Source: Acetilactobacillus jinshanensis_A
GTDB taxonomy: Bacteria > Bacillota > Bacilli > Lactobacillales > Lactobacillaceae
Direction: 5' to 3'
DNA: 64,000 bases
Assembly: GCA_043289735.1 (NCBI GenBank)
Contig: CP171343.1
Span: forward strand, 744,001 to 808,000
A program made the translations under genes and the position numbers. Positions within the stretch are counted from its first letter, which is position 1. The number at the start of each line of letters is the position of its first letter. The notes beneath the pieces are model-generated. The model ran no database searches and was not told where the DNA came from. It worked only from the letters and a program-made list of their open reading frames with translations. This document shows positions 29,381 to 38,375 of this stretch, piece after piece.

Positions 29381-30264
29381 ATGAAATCAATGTCTAAATT
29401 ACTTATCATTTTGGCGTAAGTTAGATGCTATCCTGAGCTTTCTATAATCATCTAGTAGCCAACAGACGCAAAGCTACTAACAGTCATAATTTAGCTTGGA
29501 AGAATTATCGTAATGGCTTACAAGGCATTCCACAATTTCACGCTAAGAAAACACATCCGTATGAATGGAAATATCAGACATTTTCCTTACAATTAGCTAG
29601 TGATATTCCATTCAAAGGAATCGACATGAATGTGTCTAATTTCCTGATGGATGATCATGGGAACGAAGTTCCCAATCCTAAGTTCTATACTCATGGATTG
29701 CCTCATTTAAAGTACCTTAATCAGCGAGTAAATCGACGTCGTCGATATGCAACCAATCATCATATCGACCTGTCGGTCGATAGAGGATATCAGCGGGCCC
29801 GAATCCGTCATGCTAGATTTGAAGTTCATATTACGAACGAACGCCGGAACTTCTTAGATAATCTCTCAACTAAACTTATCGAGAACCAAGATTTGATAGT
29901 TGCAGAGAATTTAAAAAGCTCTAATATTCTTCGTAATCATAAAATAGCTCAGAAAGCTAGTGACTGTGGCTGGCGCGAGTTCTTATCGATGCTTCAATAT
30001 AAAGCGAAGCTTTATGGCAAAACCGTCATCTTAGTTAATCCCGCTTATACTACTCAGAAATGCAGTAAATGTGGATTTGTTTGCACAAAGAATAATGGCT
30101 ATCCTAAGAAACACGGTAAACATCTGGACTTAGATGATAGATATTGGTGGTGCCCGAACTGTGGCACTTACCATATCCGTGATCTAAATGCGGCAATTAA
30201 TATTCTAAGATCGCAGTCAACCGGCGAATTAAAGTCGACTAGCAAGCTTAATAATATGGTCTAG
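29381..30264 (+). pseudogene. tnpB: TnpB RNA-guided nuclease (IS605 OrfB), N-terminal half damaged
   Basis: From 29626 to 30264 the RuvC-like nuclease core is open. The first acidic motif is FKGIDMNVSNFLMDDHG, the second LIVAENLKSSN and the third YHIRDLNAAINIL. The zinc ribbon is CSKCGFVC with CPNCG. The 5' part carries early stops (29418). A middle scrap, KNYRNGLQGIPQFHAKK, is too short to contain the wedge and REC domains expected of a roughly 370-400 residue protein. TnpB of this family cuts DNA guided by a right-end RNA. Here all three catalytic acids survive, but the recognition half is missing. Confidence 0.8.
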
Positions 30265-30392
30265 CTAAGTAGGCTCTGTCGGGGAAGCCGTAAGGCTTCT
30301 AGATAACTCCCACAGCTAGACTACTGGTGGCTCAATTGTCCCGCTCTATTCATAGGGGCGATGCTCATCATGCTCCCGCCTTTAGACGGGAG
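30265..30392 (+). ncRNA. Candidate right-end omega RNA region of the IS605 element
   Basis: The 128 bases between the tnpB stop and the right-end hairpin are non-coding and contain several short inverted repeats (for example GAAGCCGTAAGGCTTC). In related elements the 3' end of the tnpB transcript is the guide RNA, with the guide read from sequence just outside the right end. This is inferred from position only. Confidence 0.4.
30373..30392. repeat. Right-end hairpin of the IS605 element
   Basis: Six-base stem CTCCCG / CGGGAG around an eight-base loop, matching the left-end hairpin in size and loop pattern. Confidence 0.75.
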
Positions 30393-30428
30393 TACGTTGA
30401 CATTATTCTAATGGCAGTGTAGCTTTAA

Positions 30429-30988
30429 TTAAATTCTCGTCAAATTAAAATTTTCGACCAGAACGTTGGCCACATCCGCCCTCGAAATCGACACCTGAGT
30501 TAAATCCTGCGGATTAAGTTGAATTTTACCCGTTTCTAAATCATTAGACAACGCTACCGGATGTAAAATCGTATAATTTAAACCGGCTTGCTGAAGATAG
30601 AGATCCGCGTAATGTTTGGCTAAGTAATAGGTATACATCGGGAAATTACCGAATTTAGTGTTCCAAACTCTTCGATCGTTGGAACCAGCGGCACTGACCA
30701 TTTCATAACGTTTAATACCTGCGTTTTCAGTGGCTTTGATGGATTTAACCGCCCCGTCTAAATCCACTCGTAAAGTGGTTTCGGGGGGAACTCCGCCGCC
30801 GGCACCGGCTGAAAAGATAACTGCATCAGCGTGATTAGCTTTAAAGAATCTTGTCATCTCATCTATTGACCGGGTTAAGTCAAAAAGAACGGGTTTAATC
30901 AAGTCTGATTTAGGCAACGAATTAAATTCAGATGCTTTGCGCATTCCAGCCCTACATGACCGTGAGCTCCAATCACAAATACTTTAAT
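30429..30988 (-). pseudogene. NAD(P)-binding Rossmann protein (atypical SDR/NmrA-like), N-terminus broken
   Basis: The open part (30944-30429) shows an atypical short-chain dehydrogenase: AVIFSAGAGGGVPPETTLRV, KSIKATENAGIKRYEMVSAA and GLNYTILHPVALSNDLETGK. The nucleotide-binding strand KVFVIGAHGHVGLECAKHL is found upstream in another frame. The roughly 25 residues between it and the rest are missing, so an indel and a deletion are combined. Such proteins act as NAD(P)H sensors or sugar epimerases; the specific function is unknown. It lies just outside the IS element. Confidence 0.65.
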
Positions 30989-31038
30989 CTTGTTTTCTAA
31001 ATGATAACATTGTCAATAATATCAACACTAAAATCGTA

Positions 31039-32050
31039 ATGCTGGGACTTAGTTCCATCATTGGTTCGGGATGGCTGTTTGGTTCCTGGGAAGCTTCGAA
31101 AGTGGCCGGACCAGCCGCCATTCTGTCCTGGATCATCGGTGCGATCGTGATCGGTTCCATCGCTTTCAACTACATTGAACTAGGTACCATGTTTCCAGAA
31201 ACCGGTGGGATGAGCCGTTACGCTCAATACACCCACGGTTCGCTGTTAGGTTTCATCGCCGCCTGGTCCAATTGGGTCTCATTAGTGACTTTGATCCCCA
31301 TTGAAGCCGTCGCGGCCGTTCAATACATGAGTTCATGGCCTTGGAAATGGGCCGCTTGGACTTCACCAGCTTCATCTCGGTGTTCAAGCTAGTGATCCCG
31401 CTCCTGACCATCGCTGCTCGCTGATCGCCGGATTTCATCCCGGCAACGAAAGTGGGCGCCAACTGGGCGGCTTCATGCCGTACGGCAGCGCCGCCATCTT
31501 CGCGGCGACCACCAGCTCCGGGATCATCTTCTCGTATAACGCCTTTCAGGTGGTCATCAACATGGGCGAAGAGATCAAGAACCCCAAGCGGAACATCCCG
31601 CTGGGCATCGTGATCTCTCTACTGATCAGCGTAGTCATCTACGTACTCCTGCAGTTCACGTTCGTGGGCGTCGTCAAGCCTAGCATGGTCGCCAAGCTGG
31701 CTGGCACGGCATCACTTTCCAGTCACCGTTCGCCGACCTGGCCATTATCCTGGGTATCTACTGGCTGTCCGTCCTGTTATACGCCGACGCTTTCGTTTCC
31801 CCGTTCGGCACCGGCGTTTCGTTCGTCGCTCAAACCAGCCGGACTTTAGCTGCGATGGGAAAACAAGCCATGCCGAAATTCCTGGGTAAAACCAATCCAA
31901 GTGGGGCGTGCGCGAGTGGCTATGATCGTTAATCGCCTACTTAACCGGGCCGGTCACCGTATCCACGTTGCGAAATATCGCCCCGCACTTTAAGCGGCCG
32001 ATTAAACTTGGGATGCTAAATTTATGGCGCCGTTGCCTCGTTCTAGCCAG
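31039..32050 (+). pseudogene. APC-family amino acid permease, fragmented, with unusually GC-rich 3' half
   Basis: The first frame (31039-31392) gives the conserved start LSSIIGSGWLFGSWEASKVA, then AFNYIELGTMFPETGGMSRY and FIAAWSNWVSLVTLIPIEAV. The frame is lost near 31340. From 31475 another frame gives FAATTSSGIIFSYNAFQVVI, NMGEEIKNPKRNIPLGIVIS and two more helices. The rest, to about 32050, is scrambled across frames. It is distinct from the three YjeM-like copies. From about 31300 to 31850 the sequence is visibly much richer in G and C, and its third positions are mostly C or G, unlike any flank, which suggests foreign origin. Confidence 0.75.
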
Positions 32051-32051
32051 C

Positions 32052-32443
32052 CTAGCGACTTACTGGGCAATGTGGCCACCGTTTTATATCTCTTTTGAAT
32101 TTATTAACTTCAGATTCCAATAATGAATATCGATTTTCATCATGATAAATACCATTCAATAATTCATTTTCTCTTAATGTCCCATCTTTATGGAAGCCAC
32201 AACGTTTAGCCACATTATTACTAGCTTGATTATCAACAGAAGCGTTAATAATTACTTTATTTAAATCATAATCATTAAATCCGGCAAACCTAACCAATAA
32301 CCGATATCGGCACTATGGTCTAACGATCTAAAGCCGTTAAAACTGATCATTCCGGCAAAATCAACCCACGGCAGCCATTTCTTATACCAGGCACGATGAC
32401 TATTAATTAAGTTAAACAAAGGCTTTGCATCCACTTTGGGCAA
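32052..32443 (-). pseudogene. GNAT acetyltransferase (RimL-like), frameshifted and shortened
   Basis: Two overlapping fragments in different frames. The first has NLINSHRAWYKKWLPWVDF, then MISFNGFRSLDHSADIGYWL, the middle strands of RimJ/RimL N-acetyltransferases. The second has KVIINASVDNQASNNVAKRC with GFHKDGTLRENELLNG, the acetyl-CoA site and C-terminal strands. Roughly 50 residues between the first and second blocks are missing. The family acetylates ribosomal proteins or small substrates. Confidence 0.7.
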
Positions 32444-32520
32444 GTGATATTAAATTTAAATCTGCCGTCACGGTCAATTTAGGGATATTCTGATTATAAA
32501 CCTTAGTAATGAATTATTAC

Positions 32521-32907
32521 CTAATTAACGCGAATCTGACCGGTAATCCCTTTAATATCTTTTTCAGCTTGCTTATGATCACCCAGATATTTAGCGTACT
32601 TCTGACAATAAGACTGGTAATACCGTTTAGCCTTTTCAATATCTACTTGGGCAATCCCTTTATGTTCCAAATAATGATAGAACCAGTAGCCGTTACCGAT
32701 AAACGCTAGCCACATTCCGCTGTCTAGTTTTTCTAGCGGTGTATGCAGCATCATGTCGACCGTCTTCTTATACTTGGCAACGATCGGCTGCTTACGCATT
32801 TTATCCAATTTTTTACTTTGTTCGACTTTTTTGGCAACGTTAATTAACGGTAAAGTTAATAAATAACGATACCCTTTTGACCAATTAATTCTCGGTTTTG
32901 TTTCCAT
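32521..32907 (-). CDS. Uncharacterised 128-residue protein
   Basis: A basic, Lys/Tyr-rich cytoplasmic protein (INWSKGYRYLLTLPLINVAK, EKLDSGMWLAFIGNGYWFYH, EKAKRYYQSYCQKYAKYLGD). It has no signal peptide or membrane helix, and I do not recognise the family. The start ATG 32907 has an AGGAGTATATAAC ribosome site, which favours a real, translated gene. Confidence 0.6.
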   Translation of the reverse strand: METKPRINWSKGYRYLLTLPLINVAKKVEQSKKLDKMRKQPIVAKYKKTVDMMLHTPLEKLDSGMWLAFIGNGYWFYHYLEHKGIAQVDIEKAKRYYQSYCQKYAKYLGDHKQAEKDIKGITGQIRVN

Positions 32908-32919
32908 ATTGTTATATAC

Positions 32920-33530
32920 TCCTTATAAATTAAAATATCGTTTTAATAGTTTTGAATCAAAAATTTGAAGAAATTTGACATGCTTAATTAAATATTGATT
33001 AGTAAATTCAGCAGTCCCAAACGGTTTGTCAGATAACGAATTAATTCGGTGCTTAACGTGAATGATTTGATTTAAACCAAATTTATAATCCAGTAGTCTT
33101 TAATCGTAAGATAAGTCATCCACCCTTAACGGAATCAACTTCCGGAGCATTTTTCGGCAACCCTTCGGAACGGAACTAACTAGATTTCGAATTAATAAAA
33201 ACGAGGCAAAGATCTTAATGACAAATTCCACTCGTTATAAAAATTGCGTTTAAAACGCTGTTCCTTTTGGTACTTATCAAACAAATATCTTGCCAAATCC
33301 AACGGCTTTAATTGACGGTGGTTAAAAAGTTGACGAACGGTCCAGACATCGGTATTAAACCAGGATGAACGACCATAACGGGGAATGCCCAGTAAAGATG
33401 ATATTTTTGGCCGGCTGGCATCATGTATCGATTAACGAGATCAGTCACCGAATCCCGTACTAATTTGAAGCCAGCCCTCATATTCGGGACTAACGCCGCC
33501 AATAATATAGATTATTTTCAATTTATTATC
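32920..33530 (-). pseudogene. Remnant of an unidentified gene
   Basis: Three frames each carry a natural-looking stretch: KIIYIIGGVSPEYEGWLQIS, then GRSSWFNTDVWTVRQLFNHR with LARYLFDKYQKEQRFKRNF, and finally NYKFGLNQIIHVKHRINSLS with FTNQYLIKHVKFLQIF. Together they would make a protein of about 200 residues interrupted by several indels. I cannot assign a family. Confidence 0.4.
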
Positions 33531-33566
33531 ATCCCTAAAAATAATTTATAATTTATTATAAAATAA

Positions 33567-35828
33567 TTAATTTCGAATTTGATTATAATGCTTCATAGCA
33601 CGACCGGTCGATGATTGCTTAACGTTTAAAGCGGCTTCTGGAGTCCCAGAATACAGGATTTGGCCACCGTAACGGCCAGCGTGCGGGCCAACGTCGATCA
33701 TCCAATCCGCTTTACTGATGACCTGCAAATTATGTTCAACGATGATCAAGGTGTTGCCGGCGTTGACTAAACTATCGAAGAGCTTAACGATTCGGGCCAC
33801 GTTCTTCATATGAAGGCCGGCGGTTGGTTCGTCCAATAAGTAAACGGTTCCGGTTCGATTCAACTGCAGAGCTAACTTTAAGCGCTGGAGTTCACCACCG
33901 GATAACGTGCTTAAGGATTGACCTAGGGTTAGATAGCCTAAGCCAACCCGCTGCATATTAACTAATTTATGAGCGATCTTCGGCTTATCCTTAAAGAAGT
34001 CGGCGGCTTCTTCAATCGTCATGTTCAAGACCTGACTAATGTCCTTACCGTGATAATGGTATTGAAGAGCCTGTTTACTGTATCGTTTACCATGGCATTC
34101 TTCACAGACCTGAATAACCGGATCCATAAAGGCCATGTTGGTAATGGTGACGCCTTTACCTTTACACATCGGGCAGCGGCCCCGACCGTTATAGCTGAAT
34201 AAGGTTCGGGAAACGTGATTGACGTCACCGAAGATCTTTCGAATCTGGTTCAGAATATTTAAGTAAGTAGCCGGCGTGGCACGAATGTTGGCACCTACCG
34301 GATCCTGGGATAGATCAATGTAAGGCTTGGTTAATTTATGCTTGATGGCGTCCATCAACGAACTCTTACCGGATCCGGCAACTCCCGAAATTACGGTCTC
34401 GACGCCCAACGGAATTTTAACGTTAACGTGCTTTAGGTTATGGATCGTAACGTCTTTAAGCGGTAACGATTTCTTAACGGGACGCGGCTTCCGGAAGGTC
34501 AGTTTCTTTCGTAGGTAATCGCCGGTTAAGGTATGCGAATGCAGCAACTGCTGATAGGTACCGTTAAAGGTGATGTGACCACCGTCACGACCGGCTTTGG
34601 GTCCGACTTCCACGACGTAATCGGCAATCGGGATCAATTCCGGATTATGTTCAACGATCACGACCGTATTGCCCTTGTCCTTTAGTTTAACTAGGGCCCG
34701 TTTAATCAGTTTAATGTCCTGGGAATGTAAGCCAACGCTGGGTTCATCCAAGATGTAGACCATATCCACTAAGGAACTATCCATAAATTTAGCGATCTTA
34801 ATTCGCTGGGTTTCACCACCGGATAAGGTATCGGTGTTCCGGTCCAAGGTCAAGTAGCCCAAGCCTAGATTAATTAACGAACCGATCTTAGTTGATAATT
34901 CACGAATGATTTCCTGGACTAACGGTGTCTTGATGCTGTGCAGGAACTTTAGGGCGTGAACTAGATCCATACTCATGACCTGGGCGATATTTTTACCGTT
35001 GATCTTACAATGCAAGACGGGCTGACGGAGCTTGGTGCCGTGGCAGACCGGACAAGCTTCCTTCTTAACGGCTCGATCGATGGCCTTTTTATGATGACGG
35101 CCCTCACGGCTGTTAACGATGGAACGCAGGATCTTCGGAATTAAACCTTCGTACAGGATGTGTTTACGCCAGATCTTCGGCGGATTCTTTAACTTCTGCT
35201 GGGGAGCGTAAAGCAGCAGCTTCTTTTGCTGTGGGGTATAATCCTTAATCGGCATGTCGTCATCAAATAGGCCACAGTGACCGTAACGGTTCCAGCGCCA
35301 GGTGTGCGGACGAAAACTAACGAAGGTGATGGCACCCTGATTCAAGGATTTATTCCAGTCGATAATTTTATCAGGATTGATGTGATGAACGTAGCCTAAG
35401 CCTTGGCAATGCTTACACATCCCTTCGGGCAGATTAAAAGAAAACGTATCGGAATAACCAACCCACGGTTTACCGGCCCGCGAAAACAGCAGACGCATTA
35501 ACGAATAGATCCCGGTATACGTAGACAGCGTCGAACGCGGATTCTTACCCACCTTTTTCTGCTGAATCACGATCGCGACCGGTAAATTATCGATCCGGCC
35601 GACGTGCGGCTGACCATACTTAGGCAAATATTGCTGAGTAAAGCTCGGGAAGGTTTCGTTCAATTCCCGGCGAGAACTCGCGGCTAAGGTATCAAAGACC
35701 AATGATGATTTACCGGCTCCCGATAAACCCGTAAAGACGGTGATCGCGTGCTTATGAATCTTTAGATCAACGTGCTTTAAATTATTTTGATAAGCGTTAT
35801 GAATAACGATGTAATTACTTTCGGACAT
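33567..35828 (-). CDS. UvrA-like ABC ATPase (stand-alone UvrA paralogue)
   Basis: A 753-residue twin ABC ATPase of the UvrA family, intact. The first P-loop is FTGLSGAGKSSLVFDTLA, near residue 33, and the first signature is LSGGETQRIKIAKF. The second P-loop is ISGVAGSGKSSLMDAI, with second signature LSGGELQRLKLALQL. Zinc modules CPVCHGTKL and CPMCKGKGV...CEECHGKRY are present. UvrA itself is about 940-950 residues; the shorter length suggests the UvrB-binding region is absent, as in the UvrA2/DrrC-type proteins linked to drug tolerance. The start follows the phosphatase gene by one base, so the two are co-transcribed. Confidence 0.85.
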   Translation of the reverse strand: MSESNYIVIHNAYQNNLKHVDLKIHKHAITVFTGLSGAGKSSLVFDTLAASSRRELNETFPSFTQQYLPKYGQPHVGRIDNLPVAIVIQQKKVGKNPRSTLSTYTGIYSLMRLLFSRAGKPWVGYSDTFSFNLPEGMCKHCQGLGYVHHINPDKIIDWNKSLNQGAITFVSFRPHTWRWNRYGHCGLFDDDMPIKDYTPQQKKLLLYAPQQKLKNPPKIWRKHILYEGLIPKILRSIVNSREGRHHKKAIDRAVKKEACPVCHGTKLRQPVLHCKINGKNIAQVMSMDLVHALKFLHSIKTPLVQEIIRELSTKIGSLINLGLGYLTLDRNTDTLSGGETQRIKIAKFMDSSLVDMVYILDEPSVGLHSQDIKLIKRALVKLKDKGNTVVIVEHNPELIPIADYVVEVGPKAGRDGGHITFNGTYQQLLHSHTLTGDYLRKKLTFRKPRPVKKSLPLKDVTIHNLKHVNVKIPLGVETVISGVAGSGKSSLMDAIKHKLTKPYIDLSQDPVGANIRATPATYLNILNQIRKIFGDVNHVSRTLFSYNGRGRCPMCKGKGVTITNMAFMDPVIQVCEECHGKRYSKQALQYHYHGKDISQVLNMTIEEAADFFKDKPKIAHKLVNMQRVGLGYLTLGQSLSTLSGGELQRLKLALQLNRTGTVYLLDEPTAGLHMKNVARIVKLFDSLVNAGNTLIIVEHNLQVISKADWMIDVGPHAGRYGGQILYSGTPEAALNVKQSSTGRAMKHYNQIRN

Positions 35829-35829
35829 C

Positions 35830-36492
35830 TTAAATTAGCGGACGATTATAATAAACTACTTTAGGTTGAAATCGATTTTCAGGAATTTCAAATTTAGTAA
35901 TCGATAAATTATCAGGAATGATCGGTTTTAATAATTTCGGGGCAAACCTAGCCATTAAAGCCGTAATCACTCGGCTATGAGCAATCATAACGATTGGCTT
36001 ATCAGGTGAACCGTGGTGAATAATGCCCATGACGGCCTTTCCGTAACGATTCCAGAACTGCTGATCACTTTCCGCTAAATGCAATGGATCATGCTTAGCT
36101 AAAATATTTTGGAAGGCCGCCATTCCGTATTTCTTGATGAAATCAGGGATCGTTTTTGGATGGGTTAGTTTAGCCACCATTTTAATTACGGCAGAAATTT
36201 TTACCCCTTCGTAACTGCCGAAAAACTGCTCTCGCAATCCAGGGTTGACCTGAATTCGAACGGGACGCTGCAAGCTTTCAACCATGGCTTGAGCGGTTCG
36301 AACGGCTCGACCTGAATCACTCGTGTATAACTTATTGAACTTAAAGCCGATTTTACGAAGCGTTTTTCCAGCTTGTAAAGCCTGGCTGAATCCTTTTTTG
36401 GTTAGCGGCGTATCCGACCAGCCTTGCATTCGATGCATTAGATTAAAATAGGTCTGACCGTGCCGAATTAGATAAACCGAATAGGTATTAAT
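35830..36492 (-). CDS. Histidine phosphatase family protein (phosphoglycerate mutase-like)
   Basis: Cytoplasmic phosphatase of the histidine phosphatase family. The catalytic RHG motif is in SVYLIRHGQTYFNL. The first ATG (36438) lies after this motif, so the true start must be upstream. The only candidates in frame behind the AGGAGGGCG ribosome site are ATT (36492) or GTT, so a rare start codon or a point mutation is involved. The rest is normal: GWSDTPLTKKGFSQALQAG, YTSDSGRAVRTAQAMVESL, the acid block REQFFGSYEG and the second histidine in IVMIAHSRVITALM. The substrate is unknown. Confidence 0.8.
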   Translation of the reverse strand: MNTYSVYLIRHGQTYFNLMHRMQGWSDTPLTKKGFSQALQAGKTLRKIGFKFNKLYTSDSGRAVRTAQAMVESLQRPVRIQVNPGLREQFFGSYEGVKISAVIKMVAKLTHPKTIPDFIKKYGMAAFQNILAKHDPLHLAESDQQFWNRYGKAVMGIIHHGSPDKPIVMIAHSRVITALMARFAPKLLKPIIPDNLSITKFEIPENRFQPKVVYYNRPLI

Positions 36493-36516
36493 AACGACGC
36501 CCTCCTGTTTTATGAA

Positions 36517-36553
36517 TAAAAAAGCCCTAATTAGATTAACTAATTAGAGCTTA
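36517..36553 (-). terminator. Rho-independent terminator after rplS
   Basis: On the minus strand an AGCTCTAATTAG / CTAATTAGGGCT stem-loop is followed by six T residues. It lies directly downstream of rplS and separates the ribosomal operon from the phosphatase/UvrA-like pair. Confidence 0.8.
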
Positions 36554-36579
36554 ACGCATTTTTAAAATTAATTTTAAAT

Positions 36580-36936
36580 TTAGTGACGACGAGCTTCACC
36601 GATTCGTGCAGCTTTACCACTTAAGTGACGTAAGTAGTATAACTTAGCACGACGAACACGGCCGTGACGTAATACCTTTACACTGGCGATAACTGGTGAG
36701 TAAAGTGGGAATACACGTTCAACACCAACACCACCGGAGGTACGACGTACGGTGTAATCTGACTGGATACCGGAACCGTGCTTCTTGATAACTACTCCGT
36801 CGAATAATTGAATACGAGTAGTTTTACCTTCAGTAACCTTAACGGCAACTTCAACGGTATCACCAATTCGAATGGTGGGTACCTTTTTAGCAGTTTGCTT
36901 GCTGTTAATCTTAGCAATTAATTTATTTTGACGCAT
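36580..36936 (-). CDS. rplS: Ribosomal protein bL19
   Basis: Large-subunit protein at the 30S-50S interface. The start at 36936 gives the standard N-terminus MRQNKLIAKINSKQTAKK; the upstream ATG (36960) would add eight residues not seen in the family. RIGDTVEVAVKVTEGK, IQLFDGVVIKKHGSGI, TVRRTSGGVGVERVFPLYSP and KVLRHGRVRRAKLYYLR are highly conserved. Length is 118 residues. It closes the rpsP-khpA-rimM-trmD-rplS operon, as in most Bacillota. Confidence 0.95.
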   Translation of the reverse strand: MRQNKLIAKINSKQTAKKVPTIRIGDTVEVAVKVTEGKTTRIQLFDGVVIKKHGSGIQSDYTVRRTSGGVGVERVFPLYSPVIASVKVLRHGRVRRAKLYYLRHLSGKAARIGEARRH

Positions 36937-36963
36937 CAAAATACTTCCTTTCACCGGCATTCT

Positions 36964-36997
36964 TAACGGTTATTACCCCGACAGCGGACTACCGTTA
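36964..36997 (-). promoter_or_regulatory. Stem-loop in the rplS leader (L19-leader-like)
   Basis: TAACGGT and ACCGTTA pair perfectly around a 20-base loop just upstream of rplS, with a TATAAT-like box above it (near 37010). A leader hairpin for autoregulation by L19 is known in Bacillota at this place; I assign this one by position and structure only. Confidence 0.4.
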
Positions 36998-37039
36998 TTT
37001 AACAATTTTATATTATCATAATCGAATTAATTTGTAAAT

Positions 37040-37798
37040 TTAATTTTGAGGATCGTTTAAATCCAATTTTATATCGGATAGCATGTGTTTCTGCTTTAAA
37101 GATAAATGCTTTTTCTTCAATAAATCCGGTCGCTTAAGCAAGGTTCGCTTAAGGGCCTGCTTTTCACGCCATAGCCGGATCTTCTGATGATCGCCGCTCA
37201 ATAAAACTGAAGGAACCTTCATCCCCCGAAAATCGGCCGGACGGGTGTATTCCGGAAATTCCAACAGGCCCATCGAAAATGAATCGGTCGGTGCCGATTG
37301 TTTATCACCTAAGACACCGGGAATCAATCGCGAAATGGCGTCGATCATGACCATCGCGGGTAATTCACCGCCGGTCAAAACGAAATCCCCTAATGAATAT
37401 TCATCGGTCACGATCGATTTAATCCGTTCATCATAACCCTCGTAATGGCCGCAGATAAAGGTTAAATGCTTTTCGTGCGATAACTTTTCGGCATCATGCT
37501 GGGTAAATCGTTTGCCGGCCGGATCCATTAACAAGACTTTGCCCTTTGGAATCCCGTTCGTCTGATTCTGTTTTTGAACGGCTTGGTAAGCATCGATTAG
37601 CGGCTGGGGCTGAAGCAGCATTCCAGCACCGCCTCCGTAAGGAGGCATGTCAACATCATGATGCTTATTTTTTGAATAGTCACGAAAGTTAGTGATTTTT
37701 AAATTTAGGATTCCCCGGTCGATCGCTTTACCGATCATGGATTCACCTATGGGGCCCTTAAACATATCCGGGAACAGACTTAAAACGTCAATCTTCAT
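37040..37798 (-). CDS. trmD: tRNA (guanine-37-N1) methyltransferase
   Basis: Methylates G37 of tRNAs to prevent +1 frameshifting. The trefoil-knot SAM site is complete: TFICGHYEGYDERIKSIVTD and SLGDFVLTGGELPAMVMIDA with ISRLIPGVLGD. The N-terminus MKIDVLSLFPDMFKGPIGES and PPYGGGAGMLLQPQPLIDA are typical. It is 252 residues long and intact, translated four bases after rimM. Confidence 0.97.
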   Translation of the reverse strand: MKIDVLSLFPDMFKGPIGESMIGKAIDRGILNLKITNFRDYSKNKHHDVDMPPYGGGAGMLLQPQPLIDAYQAVQKQNQTNGIPKGKVLLMDPAGKRFTQHDAEKLSHEKHLTFICGHYEGYDERIKSIVTDEYSLGDFVLTGGELPAMVMIDAISRLIPGVLGDKQSAPTDSFSMGLLEFPEYTRPADFRGMKVPSVLLSGDHQKIRLWREKQALKRTLLKRPDLLKKKHLSLKQKHMLSDIKLDLNDPQN

Positions 37799-37802
37799 GG
37801 AT

Positions 37803-38312
37803 TTACATACCCTCCATTAATTGAACGGTGATCTGATGATGCTTGAGATCAACTTTCTTAATGACCTGCTTGATTTTGGGCAACAAGAGTTCAGGTTTAC
37901 CCGGCCGACTAACGACCCAAACGTCATTGGCGCCGGTCTTCATGATGTGAACAATTTTGCCGATTGAATGACCTTTAACGTCCTTAACGGTCAAACCGAT
38001 GATCTGCTGATAAAAATACTGACCGGGCTTTAAATTAATCTGTTGATGCTCTTTTTCATTAATCTGAAGGCGATGATGCTTCATAAATTGGACGTCGTTA
38101 ATGTTATCGTAGCCTTTAAAATGCAGCAAAAAGAGATCCATTTGCGTTCGGCAACCGTCAACGACTAACGGAATTCGTTTTAAAGCCGTCTTTAAATATA
38201 ATTGTCTGACCTTAGCAAATCGCTGCTTTGGAAAATCAGTTCGGGAAGCGACTTTCAATTCACCTTTAATCCCGTGAGTATTGATAACGTAACCGACGTC
38301 ATAATAATGCAT
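37803..38312 (-). CDS. rimM: Ribosome maturation factor RimM
   Basis: Assists 30S head assembly by binding S19. The N-terminal beta barrel (YYDVGYVINTHGIKGELKVA) and the C-terminal PRC domain (GQYFYQQIIGLTVKDVKGHS, VWVVSRPGKPELLLPKIKQV) are both present. Length (169) is normal. It has its usual place between khpA and trmD. Confidence 0.95.
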   Translation of the reverse strand: MHYYDVGYVINTHGIKGELKVASRTDFPKQRFAKVRQLYLKTALKRIPLVVDGCRTQMDLFLLHFKGYDNINDVQFMKHHRLQINEKEHQQINLKPGQYFYQQIIGLTVKDVKGHSIGKIVHIMKTGANDVWVVSRPGKPELLLPKIKQVIKKVDLKHHQITVQLMEGM

Positions 38313-38332
38313 AAATAAACGCTCCTCTATAA

Positions 38333-38355
38333 CAAAAAAGACTCCTAAACGGAGT
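38333..38355 (-). terminator. Small hairpin with T run between khpA and rimM
   Basis: ACTCC GTTTA GGAGT followed by CTTTTTT on the minus strand. The stem is only five base pairs, so partial termination within the operon is more likely than a full stop. Confidence 0.5.
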
Positions 38356-38375
38356 ATTTATCCATTCAAGAGCTC

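Larger units (their letters stand above)
28789..30392. mobile_element. IS200/IS605-family insertion sequence
   Basis: Divergent tnpA and tnpB lie between two similar subterminal hairpins, CTCCTG/CAGGAG (28789-28808) and CTCCCG/CGGGAG (30373-30392), each with an eight-base loop of type CTTTCAAA or CCTTTAGA. This is the end structure of IS605 elements, which move as single strands and leave no inverted repeats or duplications. The exact cleavage sites lie outside the hairpins and I have not placed them. Confidence 0.85.

Noticed and set aside
29381..29420. Short leader peptide upstream of tnpB
   Set aside because: The 12-codon frame ends at 29418-29420 and is more simply the damaged start of tnpB.
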